Below the pieces are notes generated by a model. The model did not search any database, was not told where the DNA came from, and worked only from the letters and a program-made list of their open reading frames with translations. A stretch of DNA of 64,000 nucleotides from Brotonthovivens ammoniilytica (lineage in GTDB: Bacteria > Bacillota > Clostridia > Lachnospirales > Lachnospiraceae), in assembly GCF_025566885.1 (NCBI RefSeq), contig NZ_JAOQJQ010000007.1, positions 1 to 64,000 of the forward strand, in the 5' to 3' direction. Positions 8,684-16,421 of the stretch are shown piece after piece. The stretch's first letter is position 1; each line of letters begins with the position of its first letter. The translations under genes were made by a program, and so were the position numbers.

Positions 8684-9790
8684 CTAGTTATGAATACGTT
8701 CACAGATCAGATCACCCATCAAAGCTGTACCCACCTGTGTCACAGCCGCTTTTTTATCCGCTTCCTGGGGCATAATATCTATGGTTCTATACCCGTCTTT
8801 TAATACCTGCTTTACTGCTTCCTCCACGGCATCTGCTTCCTGATCCAGATCAAAAGAATACCGCAGCATCATTGCAGCCGAAAGAATGGTGGCAATAGGA
8901 TTTGCTATCCCCTGCCCGGCAATATCCGGAGCAGAACCGCCGCTTGGTTCATATAAACCAAACTTTGTATCATTAAGGCTTGCACTTGAGAGCATACCTA
9001 TGGATCCCGTTACCATGCTTGCTTCATCTGATAAAATGTCGCCAAACATGTTTTCCGTAAGGATTACATCAAACTGCTTGGGATCTTTAACCAGCTGCAT
9101 AGCACAATTGTCTACCAGCATGTGCTCATAAGAAACTTCCGGATAATCTTTTGCAACTTCTTCCACAATCTTTCTCCAGAGTCTGGAGGAGTCAAGGACA
9201 TTGGCCTTATCTACACTTGTTACCTTATTCCGGCGCTTCCGTGCGATCTCAAATCCTTTTACCGCAATTCTGCGGATTTCATTCTCATTATATGTAAGGG
9301 TATCCTCAGCTGTCATAACACCGTCCACCGGCTCTGTTTTACGGGCTCCGAAATATAATCCGCCGGTCAGCTCCCGCATAATCATCATGTCGAATCCGCT
9401 TCCAATAATGTCTTCCCGCAGAGGACATGCTTCTTTTAACTCTTCATACAGATAGGCCGGTCTTAAATTTGCAAACAGATTTAAAGCTTTCCGAAGCTTT
9501 AACAGACCTGCCTCCGGCCGAAGCTCCGGCGCCAGCTTGTACCAGGGCGAAGTAGAGGTATTTCCTCCGATGGAGCCCATAAGTACCGCATCTGAAGATT
9601 TCGCCTGACAGATGGCTTCCTCTGTGAGAGGTACGCCTGTGGCATCAATAGAACAGCCTCCCATCAAAATATCTTCATATTCAAACTGATGTCCAAATAT
9701 GTTCCCGATTCGATCTAGTACTTTTCTGGCTTCTGTAACAATCTCCGGTCCGATACCGTCCCCAGAAATAACTCCTATATGAAATGTCAT
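8684..9790 (-). CDS. leuB: 3-isopropylmalate dehydrogenase
   Basis: 368 residues. NAD-dependent oxidative decarboxylation of 3-isopropylmalate in leucine synthesis. Family features: GDGIGPEIVTEA at the N-terminus, VLMGSIGG near 70, MIMRELTGGLYFG, the DKANVLDSSRLWR segment and GSAPDIAGQGIANP. First gene of the operon, with a promoter at 9894-9922 and a structured leader of about 95 nt. leuA and leuC/D are not in the window, so the pathway is split between loci. Confidence 0.98.
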   Translation of the reverse strand: MTFHIGVISGDGIGPEIVTEARKVLDRIGNIFGHQFEYEDILMGGCSIDATGVPLTEEAICQAKSSDAVLMGSIGGNTSTSPWYKLAPELRPEAGLLKLRKALNLFANLRPAYLYEELKEACPLREDIIGSGFDMMIMRELTGGLYFGARKTEPVDGVMTAEDTLTYNENEIRRIAVKGFEIARKRRNKVTSVDKANVLDSSRLWRKIVEEVAKDYPEVSYEHMLVDNCAMQLVKDPKQFDVILTENMFGDILSDEASMVTGSIGMLSSASLNDTKFGLYEPSGGSAPDIAGQGIANPIATILSAAMMLRYSFDLDQEADAVEEAVKQVLKDGYRTIDIMPQEADKKAAVTQVGTALMGDLICERIHN

Positions 9791-9823
9791 ATCACAATTT
9801 CCTCCCTGCTTTATAACAAATTC

Positions 9824-9861
9824 CAGCGTTCCCTTTCACTGCGCCCTAACCTTTCGGGCAC
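9824..9861 (-). promoter_or_regulatory. Two-hairpin structured leader of the leuB operon
   Basis: On the minus strand GTGCCC/GGGCGC encloses a GAAAGGTTA loop (9861-9841), immediately followed by CAGTG/CGCTG around AAAGGGAA (9841-9824). The two stems abut and could stack. It lies in the ~95-nt leader between promoter and leuB. I could not match it to a T-box, ppGpp or other riboswitch I know; leader-peptide control is not evident. Confidence 0.5.
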
Positions 9862-9893
9862 TCTATCTGCATTCCCAAAACTTGATAGTACCT

Positions 9894-9922
9894 ATAATAT
9901 TACATTTATATTACAATTTCAA
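9894..9922 (-). promoter_or_regulatory. Promoter of the leuB-ilvD-ilvB-serC-serA operon
   Basis: Minus strand: -35 TTGAAA (9922-9917), 17-bp spacer, -10 TATTAT (9899-9894). Predicted start near 9887. Confidence 0.7.
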
Positions 9923-9977
9923 CTAGTGTTTTTTTGGATACTGCTATACTCCCCCGATCTTTACAGTAAATGAAAAA

Positions 9978-10019
9978 GCTTCTGAAACATAAAATGTTTA
10001 ACATTTATATTTCAGAAGC
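9978..10019 (-). terminator. yajC terminator
   Basis: Nearly complete palindrome with arms GCTTCTGAAA (9978-9987) and TTTCAGAAGC (10010-10019), and an AT-rich inner stem. On the minus strand it is followed by TTTTTC, so it ends the tgt-yajC transcripts before the leuB promoter. Confidence 0.85.
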
Positions 10020-10051
10020 ATTGTCATTTTCTTACAATAAGATTCCGCTGC

Positions 10052-10354
10052 TTACTCTTCTGCACCGGTGTTTGCTTTCTCAATCTGAGCAATTGCCGCA
10101 CGCTGCATAGGAATACGACAGTTCTTGTTATTTCCAAATTCTACGATTACAGTGTCGTCCATGATATCAATTAATGTTCCATAGAAACCGCTTGACGTAA
10201 GTACTGTATCGCCAGGTTCCATCTGGGATAACATATCTCTTTTTCTCTGCTGTTCTTTCTTCTGAGGTCTAATCATAAAGAAGAACATGAAAGCTACTAA
10301 AATAACAACCCAAATAATTAATGAGCTGTACTGTCCAGCACCACTTGCTAACAT
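10052..10354 (-). CDS. yajC: Preprotein translocase accessory subunit YajC
   Basis: 100 residues. Small membrane protein of the SecDF-YajC complex that assists Sec-dependent export. One N-terminal membrane segment (about 8-27) is followed by MIRPQKKEQQRKR and a beta-rich YajC domain with GDTVLTSSGFYG, all typical. It lies downstream of tgt as in many bacteria, but has its own good promoter. secD/secF are not in the window. Confidence 0.96.
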   Translation of the reverse strand: MLASGAGQYSSLIIWVVILVAFMFFFMIRPQKKEQQRKRDMLSQMEPGDTVLTSSGFYGTLIDIMDDTVIVEFGNNKNCRIPMQRAAIAQIEKANTGAEE

Positions 10355-10407
10355 GAAAAATCCTCCTCAAATATCTAACTTTTTATTTGATAATCAAATC
10401 TTTTTTT

Positions 10408-10436
10408 ATTCTACATGAAAAAACCTGCTGTATCAA
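10408..10436 (-). promoter_or_regulatory. yajC promoter
   Basis: Minus strand: -35 TTGATA (10436-10431), 17-bp spacer, -10 TAGAAT (10413-10408), between tgt and yajC. Confidence 0.65.
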
Positions 10437-10475
10437 GCCTTTTTCGTAAAATATTAAAGAAACCTCAGGAAACTG

Positions 10476-11615
10476 CTACTTTCCCTGACTCATCCGGTAT
10501 AGTTTTTCTTCCTTATATGTCCGATACCGCTCCTGCTCAATAGCTTCTCTGATTTCTTCCATCATCGTATTATAAAAATAGAGATTGTGGAGAACACACA
10601 GACGCATACCAAGCATCTCTTTGGCCTTCAGCAGATGCCGGATATAAGCTCTGCTGTAAGTGCGGCATGCGGGACACTGGCATCCTTCTTCAATGGGACG
10701 CATATCTTTCTCATACTTCTGATTAAAAAGATTTAACTTGCCATAATTTGTATATACATGTCCGTGACGGCCGTTCCTGCTTGGATATACGCAGTCGAAG
10801 AAATCCACGCCCCTGTCCACAGCTTCTAGGATATTTGCCGGCGTTCCTACTCCCATGAGATATGTTGGCTTGTCAACAGGCAGATGGGGGACTGTCACAT
10901 CCAGAATATGATACATTTCCTCGTGGCTTTCGCCCACTGCCAGTCCTCCCAGGGCATATCCGTCCAAATCCAGCTCACTGATTCTTTTGGCGTGGTCCAC
11001 ACGGATATCATCATAAATGGCCCCCTGGTTAATACCAAACAACATCTGATGCTTATTAATGGTATCCTCAAGACCATTTAACCGCTGCATCTCATCCTTG
11101 CACCGCCCCAGCCAGCGGAACGTTCTGTCCACAGAATTCTGCACATATCCCCGGTCTGCAACAGCAGAGGGACATTCGTCAAAAGCCATGGCAATGGTTG
11201 ACGCCAGATTAGACTGAATCTGCATACTCTCTTCCGGCCCCATAAAAATTTTCCGTCCGTCCACATGGGAATTAAAATAAACGCCTTCTTCTTTGATTTT
11301 TCTAAGCCCCGCCAGTGAAAACACCTGAAATCCGCCGGAATCCGTGAGAATTGGTTTGTCCCACACCATAAACTTGTGAAGTCCTCCCAGTTCTTTGATC
11401 AGCTTATCTCCCGGCCGCACATGGAGATGGTACGTATTTGAAAGTTCAATCTGAGTCTTAATCTTCAAAAGATCAGTGGTGGCCACAGCTCCTTTGATGG
11501 CTGCCGCCGTACCTACATTCATAAACAGCGGTGTCTGAACGGTTCCGTGAACGGTCTGAAGCTCTCCTCTCTTGGCCAGACCATCCTTTTTTATAATTCT
11601 GTACATTTTTAACAT
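10476..11615 (-). CDS. tgt: tRNA-guanosine(34) transglycosylase
   Basis: 379 residues. Exchanges guanine-34 of GUN-anticodon tRNAs for a 7-deazaguanine base in queuosine formation. Visible: the active-site TDSGGFQVFSL near 90, AFDECPS near 143, LGGLAVGE, the catalytic Asp in VDFFDCVYPSRNGRHG and the zinc site CQCPACRTYSRAYIRH. Compared with the Bacillus enzyme, the base-recognition segment reads GINQGAI where VQGG is usual, and PSRNGRHG where PTRIARNG is usual. No queA lies beside it, although queA-tgt-yajC is the common order, so queuine salvage is possible. The first or fourth codon (both ATG) could be the start. A TATAAT at 11680-11675 with a poor -35 is the likely promoter. Confidence 0.96.
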   Translation of the reverse strand: MLKMYRIIKKDGLAKRGELQTVHGTVQTPLFMNVGTAAAIKGAVATTDLLKIKTQIELSNTYHLHVRPGDKLIKELGGLHKFMVWDKPILTDSGGFQVFSLAGLRKIKEEGVYFNSHVDGRKIFMGPEESMQIQSNLASTIAMAFDECPSAVADRGYVQNSVDRTFRWLGRCKDEMQRLNGLEDTINKHQMLFGINQGAIYDDIRVDHAKRISELDLDGYALGGLAVGESHEEMYHILDVTVPHLPVDKPTYLMGVGTPANILEAVDRGVDFFDCVYPSRNGRHGHVYTNYGKLNLFNQKYEKDMRPIEEGCQCPACRTYSRAYIRHLLKAKEMLGMRLCVLHNLYFYNTMMEEIREAIEQERYRTYKEEKLYRMSQGK

Positions 11616-11724
11616 CCTCTCTTCAGGTAAAAATGGTTCTTTATCCTTTTATTTCATCTTAATCAACGGTTCCTATTATAGCGAAGGCAGAAAAAAAAGT
11701 ATAGTCTAAAATCCCAATTACTTA

Positions 11725-11753
11725 TTGTCAGATCATACATTTATCGTTAAACT
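11725..11753 (+). promoter_or_regulatory. Possible aroC promoter
   Basis: -35 TTGTCA (11725-11730), 17-bp spacer, -10 TAAACT (11748-11753). Moderate match; a TATGATACACT stretch a little downstream is an alternative. Confidence 0.4.
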
Positions 11754-11819
11754 GTTTATGATACACTCTGACAGCATATGGCTGTCTGCATTACAATACT
11801 TTATAATATGGAGGCATTT

Positions 11820-12923
11820 ATGGCCGGATCTGATTACGGAACAATTTTTAAAATTACAACATGGGGAGAATCCCATGGAAAAGGTCTCGGTGTAGTGGCA
11901 GACGGATGTCCTGCAGGTATTCCTCTGGATGAATCCATGATCCAGGAATATCTTGACCGCCGAAAACCGGGACAATCAAAATATACTACCCCAAGAAAAG
12001 AATCTGACCAGGTGGAAATCCTCTCCGGCGTCTTTGAAGGAAAAACAACCGGAACCCCAATTTCCATGATGGTTCGAAATGAAAACCAGAAGTCCAAAGA
12101 TTACAGTGAAATCGCATCATACTATCGCCCCGGACATGCAGACTTTACCTTTGATGCCAAATACGGCTTCCGGGATTACCGGGGCGGCGGCCGCTCTTCC
12201 GGGCGTGAAACTATCGGCCGTGTAGCCGGAGGGGCTATTGCTTCTCTGTTTTTAAAACAGCTGGGAATCCATATTACCGCATATACAAAATCAATTGGTC
12301 CTATTCACTGTAACATGGCAGACTTTAATGCCAGAGAAATTTTAAACAACCGTGTGTGTATGCCGGATGCTCAGGCCGCAAAAAGGGCCGCAGACTATCT
12401 GGACCAGTGTATGGCAGAAAAAAACTCCTGCGGAGGGATTATCGAATGTGTAATCACCGGAGTTCCTGCCGGAATCGGCGACCCGGTATTTGAAAAACTG
12501 GATGCCAATCTGGCAAAAGCCATTTTTTCCATTGGCGCCGTGAAAGGTTTTGAAATCGGGGACGGCTTTTTGGCAGCAGACGCTACAGGCCTCACCAATA
12601 ACGATGCTTTCTGCACAGACGATCAGGGAAACATCTCCAAAAAAACAAATCACGCCGGCGGCATTTTAGGCGGCATCAGTGACGGCTCTCCTATTATTTT
12701 CCGGGCAGCCATCAAACCTACTCCGTCCATTGGCGCACCTCAACAGACAGTCCGCACAGATGGGACTCCAATCACCGTGGAAATCAAAGGACGTCATGAT
12801 CCAATTATCGTTCCCCGGGCAGTAGTTGTAGTAGAAACCATGACTGCACTGACCCTGGCGGATATGATCTTAAAAAATATGAGTGCAGACAATAGAAAAA
12901 TTCTGGACTTCTATCAGAAATAG
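11820..12923 (+). CDS. aroC: Chorismate synthase
   Basis: 367 residues. Needs reduced FMN to convert 5-enolpyruvylshikimate-3-phosphate into chorismate, the branch point to aromatic amino acids and folate. Recognised by GTIFKITTWGESHGKGLGVV at the N-terminus, YRGGGRSSGRETIGRVAGGAIA near 120-140 and a C-terminal RHDPIIVPRAVVVVE. The start at 11820 is chosen because GGAGG sits 5 nt upstream; an in-frame ATG at 11778 would add 14 unconserved residues. It stands alone on the plus strand, divergent from tgt, and is followed by a complex hairpin region. Confidence 0.98.
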   Translation: MAGSDYGTIFKITTWGESHGKGLGVVADGCPAGIPLDESMIQEYLDRRKPGQSKYTTPRKESDQVEILSGVFEGKTTGTPISMMVRNENQKSKDYSEIASYYRPGHADFTFDAKYGFRDYRGGGRSSGRETIGRVAGGAIASLFLKQLGIHITAYTKSIGPIHCNMADFNAREILNNRVCMPDAQAAKRAADYLDQCMAEKNSCGGIIECVITGVPAGIGDPVFEKLDANLAKAIFSIGAVKGFEIGDGFLAADATGLTNNDAFCTDDQGNISKKTNHAGGILGGISDGSPIIFRAAIKPTPSIGAPQQTVRTDGTPITVEIKGRHDPIIVPRAVVVVETMTALTLADMILKNMSADNRKILDFYQK

Positions 12924-12959
12924 ACAAAAAATAAAACTCTGCATTAATTAAAAAAGATT

Positions 12960-13051
12960 CCTGCAGCGGCAGGATTCTCCGCCTGCGGCGGGTCGCTTTT
13001 GCGACATGACTCCATTCCGCCGCAGTGCGATCCACAGCGGAGCGTTTTTTT
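12960..13051 (+). terminator. Compound hairpin terminator after aroC
   Basis: A small CCTGC/GCAGG hairpin (12960-12973) is followed by a three-layer structure: CTCCGC (12977-12982) with GCGGAG (13037-13042), CTGCGGCGG (12983-12991) with CCGCCGCAG (13017-13025), and GTCGC-TTTT-GCGAC (12992-13005). It ends in seven T (13045-13051). Far more elaborate than an ordinary terminator; may be part of a mobile or repeated element. Confidence 0.65.
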
Positions 13052-13054
13052 GTT

Positions 13055-13105
13055 CTATAGGAATCGGCACTTTTCAGCTTTATCACAACACAGTATTTCC
13101 TACAG
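13055..13105 (+). repeat. Dispersed 51-bp repeat, copy 1
   Basis: Begins CTATAGGAAT and ends TTTCCTACAG, so the ends are imperfect inverted repeats. The reverse complement nearly matches 31801-31851. Both copies start 3-5 bp beyond the T-run of a terminator hairpin. No coding potential. Confidence 0.85.
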
Positions 13106-13110
13106 AGCAA

Positions 13111-13174
13111 AAAAGAATCTCACAGAATAATCAAGAATTTTCAACACCTGATTTTTCTGTGAGAATCTTTTTTT
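13111..13174. terminator. Bidirectional terminator between aroC and fic
   Basis: AGAATCTCACAGAA (13114-13127) pairs with TTCTGTGAGAATCT near 13155-13168 with one internal mismatch, flanked by A-runs on the left and T-runs on the right. It can stop aroC read-through on plus and fic transcripts on minus. Confidence 0.75.
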
Positions 13175-13209
13175 CATATGGAACATTTTCCGTATCCATT
13201 TATTTTATC

Positions 13210-14055
13210 CTAAATATCCACATTTTTATTTTCCCGGGATTTCCGTATGTGTAAATTACGGTTAAGAAGTTCATTTTTTTCATTCAAAAGAAGGTTTCTG
13301 AGGAATGCTTCGAGGTATTCTGTTGTTTCATACACACCTTTTTGCAGATTCGTATAATTTGCACGGACAAGGGCATTTCTAAAATACCATGCATTCTCCG
13401 AAAAAATATCATTGGCTGCCGCAAAACCAAGAGACCTTAAATATTTAATAAAAAACACTGCTGTAGTACGTGTATTGCCTTCTCCAAAAATGTGAATCTG
13501 CCACAGCCTGGAAATAAACAGGGCAAGATGACGGATAATTTCATCCATGGAAAGCCCCTGATAACTGAAATCTCTTTCCTGTGAAAAATCATATTCCAGT
13601 GTAGCTTTCAGCTCTGTTGCACTTCCATACAGAACAGTTGCTCCATCTAATACCCATTCTTTTTTCGTAATATTATAGTCTCTTATCTTCCCGGCGTGTT
13701 TATAAATCCCCTGAAACAACTTACGATGAATAGAAATATACTCATTTGGAGTGAAAGAAAATGCTTCCTCGGACAATATTTTAACAATACGCGAAGACAC
13801 CTTATCAGCTTCCTCGGTACGTTCATCATCCGCTATATGAGCAGGTTTTTCTTCATAATAGCTCTCAATAAGGCTCTGAACCTCATTCAGCGTAATTTTC
13901 CCTTCAATATTTAAAACGGCAGTGTCAATCAAATATTGAGATGGTTTAAGTCCGTCCACCGCCTGAAGCCCAATGGCCGTACTCCACATATAACCTTTAT
14001 AGGCTTGAGCCGGCTCGGACTCTTTTAGATATTCCCCAAAAGGATCTTTTTCCAT
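13210..14055 (-). CDS. Fic/DOC family protein (putative AMPylase)
   Basis: 281 residues from the ATG at 14055, chosen because GAGGTG lies 5 nt before it. Fic proteins usually transfer AMP from ATP to a hydroxyl group of a target protein. The core motif is HIFGEGNTR, starting at about residue 188, matching HxF(x)(D/E)GN(G/T)R. An upstream IEGKITLNEV segment (about 50-59) resembles the inhibitory helix of self-inhibited Fic proteins, but the Ser/Thr of the S/TxxxEG motif is replaced by Val. No separate antitoxin gene is evident. It follows the lactonase gene by 47 bp at the end of the rnj run. Target unknown. Confidence 0.85.
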   Translation of the reverse strand: MEKDPFGEYLKESEPAQAYKGYMWSTAIGLQAVDGLKPSQYLIDTAVLNIEGKITLNEVQSLIESYYEEKPAHIADDERTEEADKVSSRIVKILSEEAFSFTPNEYISIHRKLFQGIYKHAGKIRDYNITKKEWVLDGATVLYGSATELKATLEYDFSQERDFSYQGLSMDEIIRHLALFISRLWQIHIFGEGNTRTTAVFFIKYLRSLGFAAANDIFSENAWYFRNALVRANYTNLQKGVYETTEYLEAFLRNLLLNEKNELLNRNLHIRKSRENKNVDI

Positions 14056-14102
14056 ATCCACACCTCGCTCATAATTTGAAAAATTATTCAAACCATCCCG
14101 TC

Positions 14103-15176
14103 CTAAGACGCTGATGTATCACCCAGCTTATGAATAAAGATACAATTGGGCCGGTGAATATCAATTGGTTTTGAATCCATCAGAAAATAATTTTTATCAT
14201 AATTCATTTTAAAAGAGCAGATCTGATTGCTGCTGTGGTTCAGCACTACAAAATGCTCGTTATCCGGCATAACTGCCAGGGTTTTTGGATAATCCTGTCT
14301 GGTACTGTTCTGACAGATTTCTGTCAAAAGCCCGGTTTCCTGATCTACAGAATACACGGTAACAGAATTTACTCCGGCGTTTGAAACAAACAGATGCTTT
14401 CCATCCGGGGAAAACTCTATTCCGGAAGACGCACACCGCTCTACTTCTGCCGCTTCCACTGTTGGAACCTCCTGAATCAGTTCCATACGCTCTTTCATAC
14501 AGTCATTTTTATCATAATGGTAAACATACACACAGTTCTTTCTTTCGCATAAAACATATGCGCAGTTTAATTCTTTGCGAAACCGAATCATTCTAGGCCC
14601 GTTATCCAGATGACCTCTCAAAATATCACAGAGCTTTAAGTTCCCTTTTTCATAATCAATTTCATACACCTTAACCTGGTCAATACCGCTGTCTACAGCG
14701 CACAGATATTTCTGGTCGATGGTCACTTTCACACAGGTAACATGAGCGATGGAATTACGTTCAGCCACACTGCCGCCAACTCCTTCATGAAAAATTCCGC
14801 AGGCAAGCTTGCCAATGGTTCCATCCTCATTCAGGTGCATCATGGTAACGCGGCCGTCATGATAGCCTGCAACAAACAGATAACGGTTCAAATCATCTAC
14901 TTCCAGATAACAGCCCCGCATCCCGCCAATCCATGCCGCATTCATAGGTTTCAAATCTCCGTCCGGCAGAATCTTAAAAGATCTCACACCCTCATCAGCA
15001 ATAGAATACAAATATTTCCCGTTGGCAGATACAATCAGATCTGACGGATTATTAATTGGAACAACTTTCCGTTCCTTCATGCTCCAGTTATCTGTATCAA
15101 TATCAAAGATGTGAATGCCAAGACTGCTGCTTCTGGTATAAGTTCCTACATAGGCCACATATGATTCCTTCGCCAT
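14103..15176 (-). CDS. Lactonase, 7-bladed beta-propeller family
   Basis: 357 residues from the ATG at 15176, whose GAGGAGG ribosome binding site lies within the end of trhP. Similar to the YbhE/6-phosphogluconolactonase propeller family: N-terminal YVAYVGTYTRSSSLGI, repeated blade signatures such as NPSDLIVSANGKYLY and SSGIEFSPDGKHLFVSN, and a final HRPNCIFI. The family hydrolyses 6-phosphogluconolactone in the oxidative pentose phosphate pathway in some members; substrates of clostridial members are not established. Here it is translationally linked to tRNA-modification genes, which does not help to assign a substrate. Confidence 0.85.
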   Translation of the reverse strand: MAKESYVAYVGTYTRSSSLGIHIFDIDTDNWSMKERKVVPINNPSDLIVSANGKYLYSIADEGVRSFKILPDGDLKPMNAAWIGGMRGCYLEVDDLNRYLFVAGYHDGRVTMMHLNEDGTIGKLACGIFHEGVGGSVAERNSIAHVTCVKVTIDQKYLCAVDSGIDQVKVYEIDYEKGNLKLCDILRGHLDNGPRMIRFRKELNCAYVLCERKNCVYVYHYDKNDCMKERMELIQEVPTVEAAEVERCASSGIEFSPDGKHLFVSNAGVNSVTVYSVDQETGLLTEICQNSTRQDYPKTLAVMPDNEHFVVLNHSSNQICSFKMNYDKNYFLMDSKPIDIHRPNCIFIHKLGDTSAS

Positions 15177-15177
15177 T

Positions 15178-16407
15178 TTAGTCCTCCTCTTTTCTTCGCA
15201 GAATGTCAAATTTCTCCAAAGGCTGTCCAAGATCAATATACAGCACCTGTTTGGGGTGCGGCGCTGATTCCTGTGCATTTCCTTCCTCATCCAAAATCTG
15301 ACGAACCTTTACTTCTATATTATCTCCATTTGGCTTCATAACTTCAATGATTTCACCTACGGAAAATTTATTTCTCTGCTCAATCCGATAGAGGCCCTCT
15401 TCTGTGCACTCTCCTACAATTCCCAGGTACGTATATTCCTTTACATAAGTATTATTGTCATAAATCTGCGCGGTATCATCCGGCTTTCCAAAGAAAAATC
15501 CCGTTGTAAACTGCCGGTATGTGCAGTTGGAAATCTGATCCAGATACCAGGGCATATTCTCTTTATATTTCTCCGGACTTTCCAGATAATCATCAATGGC
15601 CTTCCGATAGGTTCTGGCCACTGTTGCCACATAAAGAGCTGTTTTCATACGCCCTTCGATTTTATAACTGTCCACCCCAGTGGCAAGCATTTCAGGAATA
15701 TGCTGAATCATGCACAAATCCTTGGAATTAAAAATATATGTTCCACGTTCATTCTCATATACCGGCATATATTCTCCGGGACGGGTTTCCTCCACAATAG
15801 AATACTTCCATCTGCACGGATGTGTACAGGCTCCCCGGTTGGCGTCTCTGCCTGTAAAATAATTACTCAGCAGACACCTGCCGGAATAGGAAATACACAT
15901 AGCGCCATGAATAAACGTTTCCATTTCCAGATCTTTTGGAATTTTCTCTCTGATTTCCGTCAATTCTTCCGCAGAAAGCTCCCGGGCTGTCACTACACGT
16001 TTCGCCCCCTGCTGATACCAGAAACGGTAAGTTCCGTAATTGGTATTATTGGCCTGGGTACTGATATGAATATCAATTTCAGGGCATACTTCCCTGGCAA
16101 TCATAAATACTCCCGGATCTGAAATAATCAGGGCATCCGGCTTTATCTCTTTTAACTCCTGAAAATAAGTGCGCACCCCTTCTAGATCATCATTATGAGC
16201 CAGAATATTGGCGGTTACATATACTTTCACCTGATGCTCATGGGCAAACTCAATTCCTTCCCGCATCTCTTCCAGCGTAAAGTTTTTGGCTTTGGCTCTG
16301 AGGCCAAAAGCCTCGCCGCCGATATATACGGCATCCGCTCCAAATACTACCGCTATTTTTAATACTTCCAGGCTGCTGGCCGGAACCAGTAATTCAGGAC
16401 GTTTCAT
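15178..16407 (-). CDS. trhP: U32 peptidase-like tRNA hydroxylation protein TrhP
   Basis: 409 residues from MKRPELLVPA at 16407 (AGAGGA 7 nt upstream); an ATG six codons earlier overlaps trmR. U32-family protein once called a collagenase. In B. subtilis TrhP1/TrhP2 and in E. coli TrhP form 5-hydroxyuridine at tRNA position 34 using prephenate-dependent chemistry. Cysteines typical of the family are in GAMCISYSGRCLLSNY and RGACTHPCRW near 170-200. The next upstream gene encodes the methyltransferase acting after it, the strongest support for this role. Only one U32 gene is present here, unlike the tandem pair in B. subtilis. Confidence 0.88.
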   Translation of the reverse strand: MKRPELLVPASSLEVLKIAVVFGADAVYIGGEAFGLRAKAKNFTLEEMREGIEFAHEHQVKVYVTANILAHNDDLEGVRTYFQELKEIKPDALIISDPGVFMIAREVCPEIDIHISTQANNTNYGTYRFWYQQGAKRVVTARELSAEELTEIREKIPKDLEMETFIHGAMCISYSGRCLLSNYFTGRDANRGACTHPCRWKYSIVEETRPGEYMPVYENERGTYIFNSKDLCMIQHIPEMLATGVDSYKIEGRMKTALYVATVARTYRKAIDDYLESPEKYKENMPWYLDQISNCTYRQFTTGFFFGKPDDTAQIYDNNTYVKEYTYLGIVGECTEEGLYRIEQRNKFSVGEIIEVMKPNGDNIEVKVRQILDEEGNAQESAPHPKQVLYIDLGQPLEKFDILRRKEED

Positions 16408-16421
16408 ATCTTTTCCTCTTG

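Noticed and set aside
9791..9890. leuB leader as a T-box or ppGpp riboswitch
   Set aside because: No AGGGTGG T-box sequence, no terminator/antiterminator pair and no ykkC core; too short for either.
15177..15290. N-terminal extension of the lactonase into trhP
   Set aside because: The extra 38 residues lack conservation, and a strong ribosome binding site precedes the ATG at 15176.
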